In this document: positions 15,280-23,977 of the stretch, one piece after another | Layout: every line of letters starts with the position of its first letter | Position numbering within the stretch: the first letter of the stretch is position 1 | NCBI RefSeq assembly: GCF_020089865.1 | Contig: NZ_JAIRBM010000005.1 | Coordinates: 64,126-128,125 of the forward strand | Source of the DNA: Microvirga puerhi | GTDB lineage: Bacteria > Pseudomonadota > Alphaproteobacteria > Rhizobiales > Beijerinckiaceae | Length of the DNA: 64,000 nt | Reading direction: 5' to 3' | The notes under the pieces: generated by a model | Databases searched by the model: none | Seen by the model: only the letters and a program-made list of their open reading frames with translations | Told to the model about the DNA's origin: nothing | Position numbers and translations under genes: made by a program

Positions 15280-15304
15280 AACAACGGTAAAAATCGATAG
15301 TTCC
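15280..15304 (-). promoter_or_regulatory. Probable EcfG-type promoter of the KGG gene
   Basis: On the minus strand, GGAAC (complement of 15300-15304), a 16-nt spacer and TGTT (complement of 15280-15283), one mismatch from CGTT. Confidence 0.55.
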
Positions 15305-15666
15305 GCTCGATGGATAATAAGGCTTCCAGCAAGTTCTTTCCTTGGAAGCTTGGCAATACTGGGACAAGACGCTCGTTGTGGATCGGAGGCAAAGCTCAAG
15401 GACAGAGGCAACGACGCTCATATGAAACGATATTAAGTTTTGAATCGGTGATCTTGATGCAGTATTTATTTAGTAATTATACTGAACTGGGATGTATTTT
15501 GATCTTCCTGTCGGCTTTATGCTTTGAGCATCTTTGTTTCGGAGAGTGCTAAGGGCGGCGATTGACTCACTTATCGTTCAATAATAGGGAGCACAGCGAA
15601 GCTCTGCCAAAAGTCTGACTTGTTTTGCGTCGTCTGCATGTCCGATGACAGCCTGTTGTTCCTCAA
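15305..15666. other. Non-coding gap between stress island and polysaccharide locus
   Basis: I see no supported gene here. Base composition is more AT-rich than the flanks, and one plus-strand frame (15310-15552) has no ribosome site and no recognisable features. It marks the boundary between the two regions and presumably holds the promoter for the glycosyltransferase at 15667. Confidence 0.6.
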
Positions 15667-16923
15667 GTGCCGAGAAAAATTGGACTTATTTCGCTGTCCC
15701 CCGTCGCTGACGATCCAAGAGTTCGGCGCCAAGGGGATGCCTTTGCATCTGCGGGATGGGATGTTGTCGCGGTTGGGATTGCCGGCGCGACGTCCGTTTC
15801 GCCGCAGTGGCATGTCGACGAGGCCGCCCCGGCCTTAAACTGGTCCGTAACGTCTCGAGTCCGGCGCCTAAGAAGTGGACCTCAAGAGGGGGCTCGGCTT
15901 CGCGGGATGCTCAACCGGTTTTGGGCCGACTTCGCGTATCTTTTTGATCTCCAGGCATCGCGCCTCTCGACGAGAGCTGCGCTGAGGGCCTACTGGGACC
16001 AAAATTTTCGCTATCATGCCCTGTACGAGGCGGCCTCCCGCCATAGGCCCGATGTTTGGCTCGCAAACGATTGGAATGTACTTCCGATCGCGCAGAGGCT
16101 GGCAAAGGAGCAAGGGGTGCCCTTCCTTTATGACAGCCATGAACTTGCATTCGACGAGTACGGAGAAAAGTGGGTCTGGCGGCTCCTCTACAGGCCCCTC
16201 GTTGTGGCCCTGGAGAAGCGAGGGATTCGCGGGGCAGCCTTCGTAACATGCGTCTCCGAAGGCATAGCGGAATGCCTGAGGCGCCAATACGGATTGGAGA
16301 GGCTACCGCTCGTCGTTCGCAACACCCCAGCATATCAAACTATGCCGTTTAGGGAGACCGGTGAGCAGATCAATGTGCTCTATCACGGTGTCGTCTCTCC
16401 CGGCCGAGGATTGGAGGAGTGCATAAGGAGCGTCGCATTATGGCGTCCGGAGTTTCGCCTCATCATTCGCGGACCCGCCAGCGACTCCTATGAGAGGGAG
16501 CTCCGCCAACTTGCCTTGGCAATGGCCGTCAGCGAGAGAGTCTCTATTGTTCCTCCGGTCCCAATGCCTAGTTTGATTGCTGCGGCTCATTCCGCCGACG
16601 TAGGACTATTTGCCTTGCCTGCTTCATCTCGACACAATACTTTCGTGTTGCCCAACAAATTCTTCGAGTACGCGATGGCCGGTTTGGCACTTTGCGTGTC
16701 CGATCTCCCGGAGATGGCGCGCCTCGTAAAAAGATATGATTTGGGGCTCTTGATAAGTGACGTATCGGCAGACGCCATCGCGACGCAGATAAATGCTCTC
16801 GACCGCGGACTGATCGATTGTTACAAGCGCAGGGCCTTGGCGGCGGCGCGACAGCTTAGCTGGGAAGAAGAAAGCAAGAAGCTTCTGGCTCACTGTGCAG
16901 CTCTTGTGACGGGACGTTCTTGA
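15667..16923 (+). CDS. GT4-type glycosyltransferase
   Basis: A 418-residue GT-B glycosyltransferase. The acceptor half begins MPRKIGLISLSPVADDPRVR, a common start for this group, and contains DVWLANDWNVLP and PFLYDSHELAFDEYGEKW. The donor half has VLYHGVVSPGRGLEE, FRLIIRGPASD and LPNKFFEYAMAGLALCVSDL, the region that holds the sugar nucleotide in GT4 enzymes. The start is a GTG at 15667 with CCTCAA upstream, so the ribosome site is weak. The asparagine-synthetase-like gene begins three bases after the stop, indicating an operon for surface polysaccharide assembly. The sugar is unknown. Confidence 0.88.
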   Translation: MPRKIGLISLSPVADDPRVRRQGDAFASAGWDVVAVGIAGATSVSPQWHVDEAAPALNWSVTSRVRRLRSGPQEGARLRGMLNRFWADFAYLFDLQASRLSTRAALRAYWDQNFRYHALYEAASRHRPDVWLANDWNVLPIAQRLAKEQGVPFLYDSHELAFDEYGEKWVWRLLYRPLVVALEKRGIRGAAFVTCVSEGIAECLRRQYGLERLPLVVRNTPAYQTMPFRETGEQINVLYHGVVSPGRGLEECIRSVALWRPEFRLIIRGPASDSYERELRQLALAMAVSERVSIVPPVPMPSLIAAAHSADVGLFALPASSRHNTFVLPNKFFEYAMAGLALCVSDLPEMARLVKRYDLGLLISDVSADAIATQINALDRGLIDCYKRRALAAARQLSWEEESKKLLAHCAALVTGRS

Positions 16924-16926
16924 CCC

Positions 16927-18831
16927 ATGTGCGGACTTTTCGGCTCTCTTGGCTTTACGCCTGAGCGTGAACGTATTGATATTGTTGCCCATCGTGGTCC
17001 GGACGGATCCGGATGGCAGGAGTTCCGATCAGGTGCGGGACCGGTCGCGCTCGGGCATCGCCGTTTGGCGATCATCGATGTGAGTGATGCAGGGCTGCAG
17101 CCGATGGCCGATCGGTCGGGCCGGCTCCATCTCGTCTTCAATGGTGAGATCTACAACTATATCGAGCTCCGCGAGGAGCTCCGGGCAAAGGGGCATGTCT
17201 TTGTCTCGGATAGCGACAGCGAAGTTCTTCTCGCCGCCTATGCGGAGTGGGGAGAGGACTGCCTGCAGCGCTTCCTTGGAATGTTCGCGTTCATTATATG
17301 GGACGAGCGCGAGCAGCGCCTGTTTGCGGCGCGTGACCGGTTCGGCATCAAGCCCCTCTACATGGTTGCCAATCGGCATGGCTTAGCCTTCGGCTCCGAG
17401 ATCAAGCAGCTCCTGGGTCTGCCCGGATTGAGCGGGTCGATGAATCTGGCCCGAATCCGCGACTTCCTGGCCTCCGGAATTACAAATCACACGGCGGAGA
17501 CACTCTTTGCCGGAGTTCAACAGGTCCAGCCGGGGTGCAGTGTCAGTGTCGAAGCTGCAAGGCCTTGGACTGGCGAGGTTTCTCCGCGGCGGTGGTATGC
17601 AATTCCGCCCTCATCAGGCTTGGAGCTCTCCGAGGCTCAGGCCGCAGAGAAGTTTCGTGAACTCTTCACGGACGCGGTCCGAATGCACCTTCGCTCGGAC
17701 GTGCCCATTGGCTCGTGCCTTTCCGGCGGGCTCGATTCATCCTCGATTGTCTGCGTGATGTCGGAGCTGCTCGATCGGCAGGGGCAGGGTGCCAAGGTAA
17801 ACACCGTTTCAGCTTGCTACGCGGAGAAGTCCGTGGACGAAAAGCCGTTCATGGAGCAGGTTGTCTCGCAGACGGGGGCGTCGCCGAATTATATTTTCCC
17901 TCGTCCCGAGGAGGTTTTCGCCCGAGCATCGGATATTACCTGGCACCAGGACGAGCCGTTCGGCTCGACCTCGATTTTCGCGCAATGGTGCGTATTCGAA
18001 GAGGCGCGGCGTGCCGGCATTAAGGTGATGCTTGACGGACAGGGTGCGGACGAGCAGCTCGCCGGCTATCACTCTGCCTACGTCTATTACATGTCCGATC
18101 TGATCCGGCGCGGTGAATATGCAACGCTCATTCGGACGATGGCCGAGCGCAACCGCTATCACGGCATTTCCTTCCGAGATCAGGTGTCGCGTTACGTGGT
18201 TCCCCTCATCCCACCCAAGATGCGGTCGTTCCTGATCCGGCAACGCCAGAGTCTGGTTTATCATGACTGGACCAATTCCGAGGTCTTCCAGGCCCTGGGC
18301 CCGGCACGCTCGGTGATCGATGTTGCGTCGGAAGCCAATGGGCTGCCCGCTATCACGGACATCGCCAGCTTCTGCCTCGTTCTGACGATGTCATCCAATC
18401 TGCCGATGCTTCTCCATTGGGAAGACCGCAATTCGATGGCCCATTCCATCGAGGCGCGGGTTCCCTTCCTGGATCACCGCTTGGTCGAGTTCAATCTCGC
18501 CCTTGGGAACTCCCATAAGATTCTCCATGGCGACACGAAGCGGGTCCTTCGGAGCGCCATGAAGGGCATTCTGCCCGAACCGGTCCGGAATCGTCGGGAC
18601 AAGCTCGGTTTCGCAACTCCAGAGCAGGAATGGTTCCGGGGGCCTCTCAAGGGCCTCATCAAGGACGGCGTCGAAGCAACTTTAAGTCGCTATCCTGGGC
18701 TGTTGGATGCAGCCGGAACCCGAGCCCTTGCGGCCGATATGTTGGAGGGGCGCCGGAATGTTGATTTCACTCTATGGCGAATCGTCAATTTGGGGCTTTG
18801 GGGCGACAGATTTAATGTTTCGCTTGGTTAA
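16927..18831 (+). CDS. asnB: Asparagine synthetase-type glutamine amidotransferase 1
   Basis: A 634-residue protein. Cys2 (MCGLFGSLGF) is the glutaminase nucleophile of the class II amidotransferase domain, with AHRGPDGSG and FNGEIYNYIELR following. The synthase domain has the ATP-pyrophosphatase loop CLSGGLDSSSIV at about residue 267, and LDGQGADEQLAGYHSAY. Members make asparagine, or amidate carboxyl groups of sugars or peptides. It sits directly behind a glycosyltransferase and 99 bp before a second paralogue, inside a polysaccharide locus. A role in amidating uronic-acid sugars is therefore plausible, but it is inferred from position only. Confidence 0.9.
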   Translation: MCGLFGSLGFTPERERIDIVAHRGPDGSGWQEFRSGAGPVALGHRRLAIIDVSDAGLQPMADRSGRLHLVFNGEIYNYIELREELRAKGHVFVSDSDSEVLLAAYAEWGEDCLQRFLGMFAFIIWDEREQRLFAARDRFGIKPLYMVANRHGLAFGSEIKQLLGLPGLSGSMNLARIRDFLASGITNHTAETLFAGVQQVQPGCSVSVEAARPWTGEVSPRRWYAIPPSSGLELSEAQAAEKFRELFTDAVRMHLRSDVPIGSCLSGGLDSSSIVCVMSELLDRQGQGAKVNTVSACYAEKSVDEKPFMEQVVSQTGASPNYIFPRPEEVFARASDITWHQDEPFGSTSIFAQWCVFEEARRAGIKVMLDGQGADEQLAGYHSAYVYYMSDLIRRGEYATLIRTMAERNRYHGISFRDQVSRYVVPLIPPKMRSFLIRQRQSLVYHDWTNSEVFQALGPARSVIDVASEANGLPAITDIASFCLVLTMSSNLPMLLHWEDRNSMAHSIEARVPFLDHRLVEFNLALGNSHKILHGDTKRVLRSAMKGILPEPVRNRRDKLGFATPEQEWFRGPLKGLIKDGVEATLSRYPGLLDAAGTRALAADMLEGRRNVDFTLWRIVNLGLWGDRFNVSLG

Positions 18832-18930
18832 TGGGTAGAAATTTTTCTGTGTTGCTGGTATGGGCGCGTTTTTGGCGCGCAAGTTGATCTGCTAGGGAAT
18901 CATTGAGTTCCAAAACGGGGGCAGGACGTT

Positions 18931-20868
18931 ATGTGTGGAATTGCTGGGGCAGTATCGTTAGATCGCACGCTGATCCGGAACCTCTCTTCAGTTCTGGGGG
19001 CAATGAATACTCTGATTGCCCATCGCGGCCCGGATGGCCATGGAACTTGGCAGGCGCCAAGCGACGTGTGTGGCCTTGCTCATCGCCGCCTGGCGATTAT
19101 CGATCTTTCCCCATCAGGTCATCAACCAATGGTTGCGCCCAATGGGACGGTGCTGACGTTCAACGGCGAGATTTACAATTATGTAGAGTTGATGGAACAG
19201 CTGTCCGACAGCTGGAACTTCCGCTCCCGTTCGGATTCCGAAACGATCCTCGCAGCCTACGCTCGCTGGGGGGCCGATTGTCTCGATCATCTCCGGGGGA
19301 TGTTCTCATTCGCGATCTGGGACGGTGATCGTCTGTTCGCGGCCCGCGATCGCTTCGGTATCAAGCCCTTCTATTACGCCATCGTGGACGGCGTCTTCTA
19401 CTTCGCTTCCGAAATCAAGGCCCTGCTGCCCGTCCTGCCGGAAATCACAACCGATCCGGATGCCTTGGGAGAGTATATCACTTTCCAGTACACGATTGGC
19501 GACAAGAGCCTGTTCAAGCACGTCCACGTGCTGTTGCCTGGGCATGCCATCATCGTCGAGCGTGGGGAGGTCCGCGTCAAACGCTACTGGGACGTCCACT
19601 ACAACATCGACTTCGATCATACGTCGAAATGGTTCGAAGAACGGATGCGGGAGATTCTGCAGGAATCGATCTCCGTTCACCTTCGGTCGGATGTCCCTGT
19701 TGGCGCCTATGTATCGGGCGGTATCGATTCGAGCCTGATCGCCATTTTGGCCGGCCGGGAGGAGGCTGCGGGAAATATTGGATTCCACGGCAAGTTCACC
19801 GAGTTTCCCGGCTACGACGAGAGTTCTTACGCCGAAGCGGCTTCCACAAAGGCGGGTATCAAGCTCCATCAGATCGATATCACGGCGACGGATTTTCGAG
19901 ATACGATCGAGAATGTGATTTATCATCTCGATCAGCCAGTCGCTGGTCCCGGGTCATTCCCGCAATACATGGTCTCGAAGCTCGCGGCGGAGCATGTCAA
20001 GGTCGTCCTCGGCGGGCAGGGGGGCGACGAGATTTTCGGCGGATACGCTCGCTATCTCATCGCTTATTTCGAGCAAGCGCTCAGCTCGGCCATCGACGGA
20101 ACGCACCGCAATGGCAATTTCGTCGTCACGCCGGAATCCATCATCCCGCACCTGACGGTGCTTCAAGAGTACAAGCCCCTGATCCGTCAGCTCTTCTCGA
20201 AGGGATTGTTCGGTCCTCTCGACGAACGGTATTTCCGCCTGGTCGACCGCTCCACCGACATGGAGAACGAGGTCGACTGGTCAATGATCGATCGAAAGGC
20301 TGTGTTCGGACGCTTCCAATCCATTTTCAACTCCGAGCGCAACGTGCGCAAGGAGGCGCTGTTCGACTCCATGACCCACTTTGATTTCAAGTGCCTTCTC
20401 CCGGCGCTTTTGCAAGTGGAGGATCGGATGTCGATGGCACATGGGCTGGAATCCCGTGTCCCGCTGCTCGACCATTCCGTTGTCGAATTTGCTGCGACAA
20501 TTCCCGCGGATATCAAGTTCAAGGGCGGGCAGATGAAGCACTTCATCAAGTCGACCTTTGGTGCGGATCTTCCTCAGGAACTGATGCAGCGGCGCGATAA
20601 GATGGGCTTCCCGGTACCCTTGAAGGAGTGGTTTTCGGGAGAACTGCACGACTTCACGATGGATATCTTCCATACGCAGAAGAGCCGCTCGCGCCCCTAT
20701 TTCAATACGGACGTCATCCTTGGCAATTTTGACAAGGCCGAGCGGTTCTCCCGCAAGACCTGGGGGCTTCTCAGCCTCGAACTCTGGCATCAGATCTTCC
20801 ATGATCGTGCGGCACAGTATAAGCGCATGATCGACGAAACTCCTCCGCAGATGGTTGCGGCACAGTAA
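18931..20868 (+). CDS. asnB: Asparagine synthetase-type glutamine amidotransferase 2
   Basis: A 645-residue paralogue with the same two-domain layout: Cys2 in MCGIAGAVS, then AHRGPDGHG and FNGEIYNYVELMEQL. The ATP loop is YVSGGIDSSLIAI near residue 261 and the acceptor-side block is VLGGQGGDEIFGGYARY. It is clearly diverged from the preceding copy, so this is not a recent duplication. The stop is 16 bp before the first of three epimerase genes. As above, true asparagine synthesis cannot be separated from sugar amidation by sequence reading alone. Confidence 0.9.
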   Translation: MCGIAGAVSLDRTLIRNLSSVLGAMNTLIAHRGPDGHGTWQAPSDVCGLAHRRLAIIDLSPSGHQPMVAPNGTVLTFNGEIYNYVELMEQLSDSWNFRSRSDSETILAAYARWGADCLDHLRGMFSFAIWDGDRLFAARDRFGIKPFYYAIVDGVFYFASEIKALLPVLPEITTDPDALGEYITFQYTIGDKSLFKHVHVLLPGHAIIVERGEVRVKRYWDVHYNIDFDHTSKWFEERMREILQESISVHLRSDVPVGAYVSGGIDSSLIAILAGREEAAGNIGFHGKFTEFPGYDESSYAEAASTKAGIKLHQIDITATDFRDTIENVIYHLDQPVAGPGSFPQYMVSKLAAEHVKVVLGGQGGDEIFGGYARYLIAYFEQALSSAIDGTHRNGNFVVTPESIIPHLTVLQEYKPLIRQLFSKGLFGPLDERYFRLVDRSTDMENEVDWSMIDRKAVFGRFQSIFNSERNVRKEALFDSMTHFDFKCLLPALLQVEDRMSMAHGLESRVPLLDHSVVEFAATIPADIKFKGGQMKHFIKSTFGADLPQELMQRRDKMGFPVPLKEWFSGELHDFTMDIFHTQKSRSRPYFNTDVILGNFDKAERFSRKTWGLLSLELWHQIFHDRAAQYKRMIDETPPQMVAAQ

Positions 20869-20884
20869 TTTTCAGGGACGCAAG

Positions 20885-21832
20885 ATGAAGGTATTCGTAA
20901 CCGGTGGTTCCGGCCAGGTTGGCTCGACGGTCGTGGACATGTTCCTCGCTCGCGGCGATGAGGTGATGGCGATCGATAACTTCGCCACCGGCCGGCGGGA
21001 TAATCTCTCCGCTCATCCCAAGCTGAAGCTCATCGAGGACACGATCGTCGATGGTGCCCTGATCAACCGTCTTTTCGAGGAGTTCAAGCCGCAGGTCGTC
21101 GTGCACACCGCAGCATCCTATAAAGACCCGGAAGACTGGCAGAGCGACGCTCTCGTGAATGCCGTGGGCACCGCCAACATCGCCAAGGCCTGTAAGACCC
21201 ACAAGGTCGATCGCCTGATCTATTTCCAGACTGCGCTCTGCTATGGCACGAAGCCGATCCAGCAGCCGATCCGTCTCGATCATCCGATCAATCCGGTGAA
21301 CTCCAGCTATGCCATCTCGAAGACGGCCGGTGAGCACTATGTACAGTTCTCGGGCGTCGACTGGGTGACGTTCCGTCTCGCCAACGTGATTGGCCCGCGC
21401 AACGTCTCCGGCCCGCTGCCGATCTTCTATGGTCGTCTCTCGAAGGGACAGAAGTGCTTCATCACTCCGGCCCGCCGTGACTTCTGCTACGCCGGGGACC
21501 TGGCCAAGGTGGTCGTCGAGGCTGCACAGGGCAAAGGCAATGGCACCTACCATTTCTCGTCCGGCAAGGACGTGGCGATCAAGGAACTCTACGACGCCGT
21601 CGTCAAAGCCATGAAGCTCAACGACTATCCGGAGCCTGAAGTAAAGCCGCTCGGTCCCGATGATGCGCCGTCCATTCTCCTCGATCCTTCTCGGACCTTC
21701 GCCGATTTCGGCAATGTCGAATTCACCTCGCTCGACGAGATCGCGCGTCTCTCGGTCGAGCGCTGGCAGAACGAGGGTGTGGTCGGCGGCTACACGCATC
21801 TGAAGGAAGCCCGCGCCGAAATTCGAAGCTGA
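20885..21832 (+). CDS. NAD-dependent epimerase/dehydratase 1 (extended SDR)
   Basis: A 315-residue extended SDR. The N-terminal VFVTGGSGQVGSTVVDMFLA is the NAD-binding loop, and AIDNFATGRRDNL is typical of UDP-sugar epimerases. The catalytic YxxxK is in SSYAISKTAGEHY, with TALCYG supplying Thr at the usual Ser/Thr position. GAAGGT follows the ATG at 20885, and CAGGGACGCAAG precedes it. It is closely similar in order and length to the next gene. It probably interconverts or dehydrates a nucleotide sugar for the local polysaccharide. The exact reaction is unknown. Confidence 0.88.
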   Translation: MKVFVTGGSGQVGSTVVDMFLARGDEVMAIDNFATGRRDNLSAHPKLKLIEDTIVDGALINRLFEEFKPQVVVHTAASYKDPEDWQSDALVNAVGTANIAKACKTHKVDRLIYFQTALCYGTKPIQQPIRLDHPINPVNSSYAISKTAGEHYVQFSGVDWVTFRLANVIGPRNVSGPLPIFYGRLSKGQKCFITPARRDFCYAGDLAKVVVEAAQGKGNGTYHFSSGKDVAIKELYDAVVKAMKLNDYPEPEVKPLGPDDAPSILLDPSRTFADFGNVEFTSLDEIARLSVERWQNEGVVGGYTHLKEARAEIRS

Positions 21833-21843
21833 GCGAGGCGGCC

Positions 21844-22785
21844 ATGAGGATCTTGATCACTGGCGGAGCCGGCTGCCTTGGCTCCAACTTGACCGAGCGG
21901 TATTTGGAGGCGGGCCATGCTGTCTGCATCCTGGACAATTTCGCGACAGGTCAGCGTGGTTCATTGCCCGATGCACATCCGCAAATGACCATCGTCGAGG
22001 GCTTGGTCTACGATCGCGCCCTTGTCGACAGGGTCTTTGCCGAATTCGAGCCGACACACGTCATCCATTCTGCGGCTGCGTACAAGGATCCGGACGACTG
22101 GATCGAAGATACGCGGACCAACGTCGAGGGCACGGTCCACGTGGTGGATGCAGCCCGTCGGTCCGGTGTAAAGCGCTTCATCAACTATCACACGGCTCTC
22201 GGATATGGCCGTCCCGACAGCCTGCCCATTCCGGTATCGGCGCCTGCGCGTCCTTTCACGAGCTATGGGATCTCCAAGCAGGCAGGCGAAAACTATCTCG
22301 CCATCTCGGGGTTGCCATACGTATCTCTACGCCTCGCGAATGTGACCGGTCCGCGTCTCGCGATCGGGCCGATTCCGACTTTCTATACGCGCCTGAAGGC
22401 TGGAAAATCCTGCTTCTGCTCCAAGACAGTTCGTGACTTCATCGACATGGATGACTTCTTCTCCGTCATGGATCTCGTGATGGAGGAGGGGGCGCCGACG
22501 GGCGTGTTCAATGTCTCCACCGGTACAGGGCACACGATCAAGGAGATCTTCGACATCGTCGTGGATCATCTCGGCATCACTCTGTCCGAGCCTGTTCCCG
22601 AGGTCGAGCCGGGGGCCGATGATGTGCCTGCGGTTGTTCTTGATCCGTCGGAGACGATACGCGCGTTCCAGTGGCAGCCGCAATACAGCTTCGAGCAGAC
22701 CATACGCCGGATGTTGGCATGGTATGACCTCCACGGCGTCACCGCCATCTACAGCCATCTCAAAGCGCCCGCGCCGGCGCGCTAA
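21844..22785 (+). CDS. NAD-dependent epimerase/dehydratase 2 (extended SDR)
   Basis: A 313-residue extended SDR, a diverged tandem paralogue of the preceding gene: ILITGGAGCLGSNLTERYLE, LDNFATGQRGSLP, and catalytic TSYGISKQAGENY. The shared HSAAAYKDPDDW/HTAASYKDPEDW block and LRLANVTGPRLAIGPIPTFY show common ancestry within this subgroup. It starts 11 bp after the upstream stop. A two-subunit or two-step nucleotide-sugar conversion with its neighbour is possible, but I have no direct evidence. Confidence 0.88.
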   Translation: MRILITGGAGCLGSNLTERYLEAGHAVCILDNFATGQRGSLPDAHPQMTIVEGLVYDRALVDRVFAEFEPTHVIHSAAAYKDPDDWIEDTRTNVEGTVHVVDAARRSGVKRFINYHTALGYGRPDSLPIPVSAPARPFTSYGISKQAGENYLAISGLPYVSLRLANVTGPRLAIGPIPTFYTRLKAGKSCFCSKTVRDFIDMDDFFSVMDLVMEEGAPTGVFNVSTGTGHTIKEIFDIVVDHLGITLSEPVPEVEPGADDVPAVVLDPSETIRAFQWQPQYSFEQTIRRMLAWYDLHGVTAIYSHLKAPAPAR

Positions 22786-22803
22786 GGACTACGGAAGAAC
22801 ATT

Positions 22804-23868
22804 ATGGCCGAGAGCTTCGAAGGCAAGAACGTGCTCGTCGTGGGCGGAGCAGGTTTCGTTGGCTCAAACCTTGTTCGCTTCATTCTGAAGCAAAATCCAC
22901 GCAAGCTGACGATCGTCGATAATTTCCTGTCCGCCGATCCCATCAACGTCCCGGATCATCCCGCCGTGAAGCTGGTATCCGGTCCCATCACCAATGACCG
23001 GATTCTGCGGGAACTCGACGAAGACCTGGACTACGCCTATCACTTGGCGTGCTATCATGGAAACCAGTCGTCCATTCATGACCCGCTGGCGGACCACGAC
23101 AACAACAACATCACCAGTCTGAAGCTGTTCGAGCGCCTCAAGGACATCAAGAGCCTGAAGAAGGTTGTCTATGCTGCCGCAGGCTGTGCCGTGGCTGCTA
23201 AGACCTTCGACGGCGCGCAGGCCACAAAGGAAGACGCTCCTGTTTCCCTTTTCCACGACAGCCCATACTCGATCTCGAAGCTCGTGGGCGAGATGTACGG
23301 CAATTACTATTTTGCGCGGTACGGCATGCCATTCGTGAAGGCACGCTTCCAGAACGTGTATGGTCCCGGTGAAATCCTGGGCGCCGGCCGGTGGCGCGGA
23401 ACACCGGCAACCGTCTGGCGCAATGTCACTCCGACCTTTGTCTGGAAGTCGCTGCACGGCGAGGCCCTGCCTGTCGAGAATGGCGGCATCGCCAGCCGTG
23501 ACTTCATCTTCGTCGAAGATATGGCACGCGGCCTGATGGCCTGTGCGTTGCGAGGGGACCCAGGAGAGATCTATAACCTCGGCTCCGGCGTCGAGACCAC
23601 GATCCGTGAGCTTGCAGAGCGGATCAATCGTCTGACAGCTAACGGGACGCCTATCGCTATGACGCCGGCGCGTGACTGGGATCGATCGGGACAGCGGTTC
23701 GGCGATCCCACGAAAGCGAAGGAGAAGCTCGGGTTCGCAGCGGAAGTCACCCATGAGGAAGGGCTTCGCAGGACTGTCGAGTGGACAAAGGCGAACAGAG
23801 AAACGATCCTGCGATGCATGGGACAGCACGTGCACTTCGTGCCTGATGTGAAAAAGTATCAGGCCTAG
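22804..23868 (+). CDS. NAD-dependent epimerase/dehydratase 3 (UDP-sugar epimerase-like)
   Basis: A 354-residue extended SDR that is less like the two preceding genes. It has VLVVGGAGFVGSNLVRFILK, the acceptor block YHLACYHGNQSSIHDPLADH, and catalytic SPYSISKLVGEMYGNYYF. The C-terminal RDFIFVEDMARGLMACAL and GEIYNLGSGVETTIRELAER are classic UDP-glucose 4-epimerase/UDP-glucuronate decarboxylase-type segments. The gene starts 18 bp after the upstream stop and ends the plus-strand run. It likely supplies a nucleotide sugar to the glycosyltransferases nearby. Confidence 0.9.
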   Translation: MAESFEGKNVLVVGGAGFVGSNLVRFILKQNPRKLTIVDNFLSADPINVPDHPAVKLVSGPITNDRILRELDEDLDYAYHLACYHGNQSSIHDPLADHDNNNITSLKLFERLKDIKSLKKVVYAAAGCAVAAKTFDGAQATKEDAPVSLFHDSPYSISKLVGEMYGNYYFARYGMPFVKARFQNVYGPGEILGAGRWRGTPATVWRNVTPTFVWKSLHGEALPVENGGIASRDFIFVEDMARGLMACALRGDPGEIYNLGSGVETTIRELAERINRLTANGTPIAMTPARDWDRSGQRFGDPTKAKEKLGFAAEVTHEEGLRRTVEWTKANRETILRCMGQHVHFVPDVKKYQA

Positions 23869-23977
23869 TCGTTCGAGATAAGACAGCTCGCTGAACGGAG
23901 GAACGGCGGACGGCCTCGCTTCTCGGATTGCGGGGCCCCCCTGTCTGTACACAGTGCGCGGGTGAAGTGGCCCGGCG

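Noticed and set aside
15310..15552. An 80-codon plus-strand frame in the gap before the GT4 gene
   Set aside because: No ribosome site, unusual amino-acid composition and no recognisable feature.
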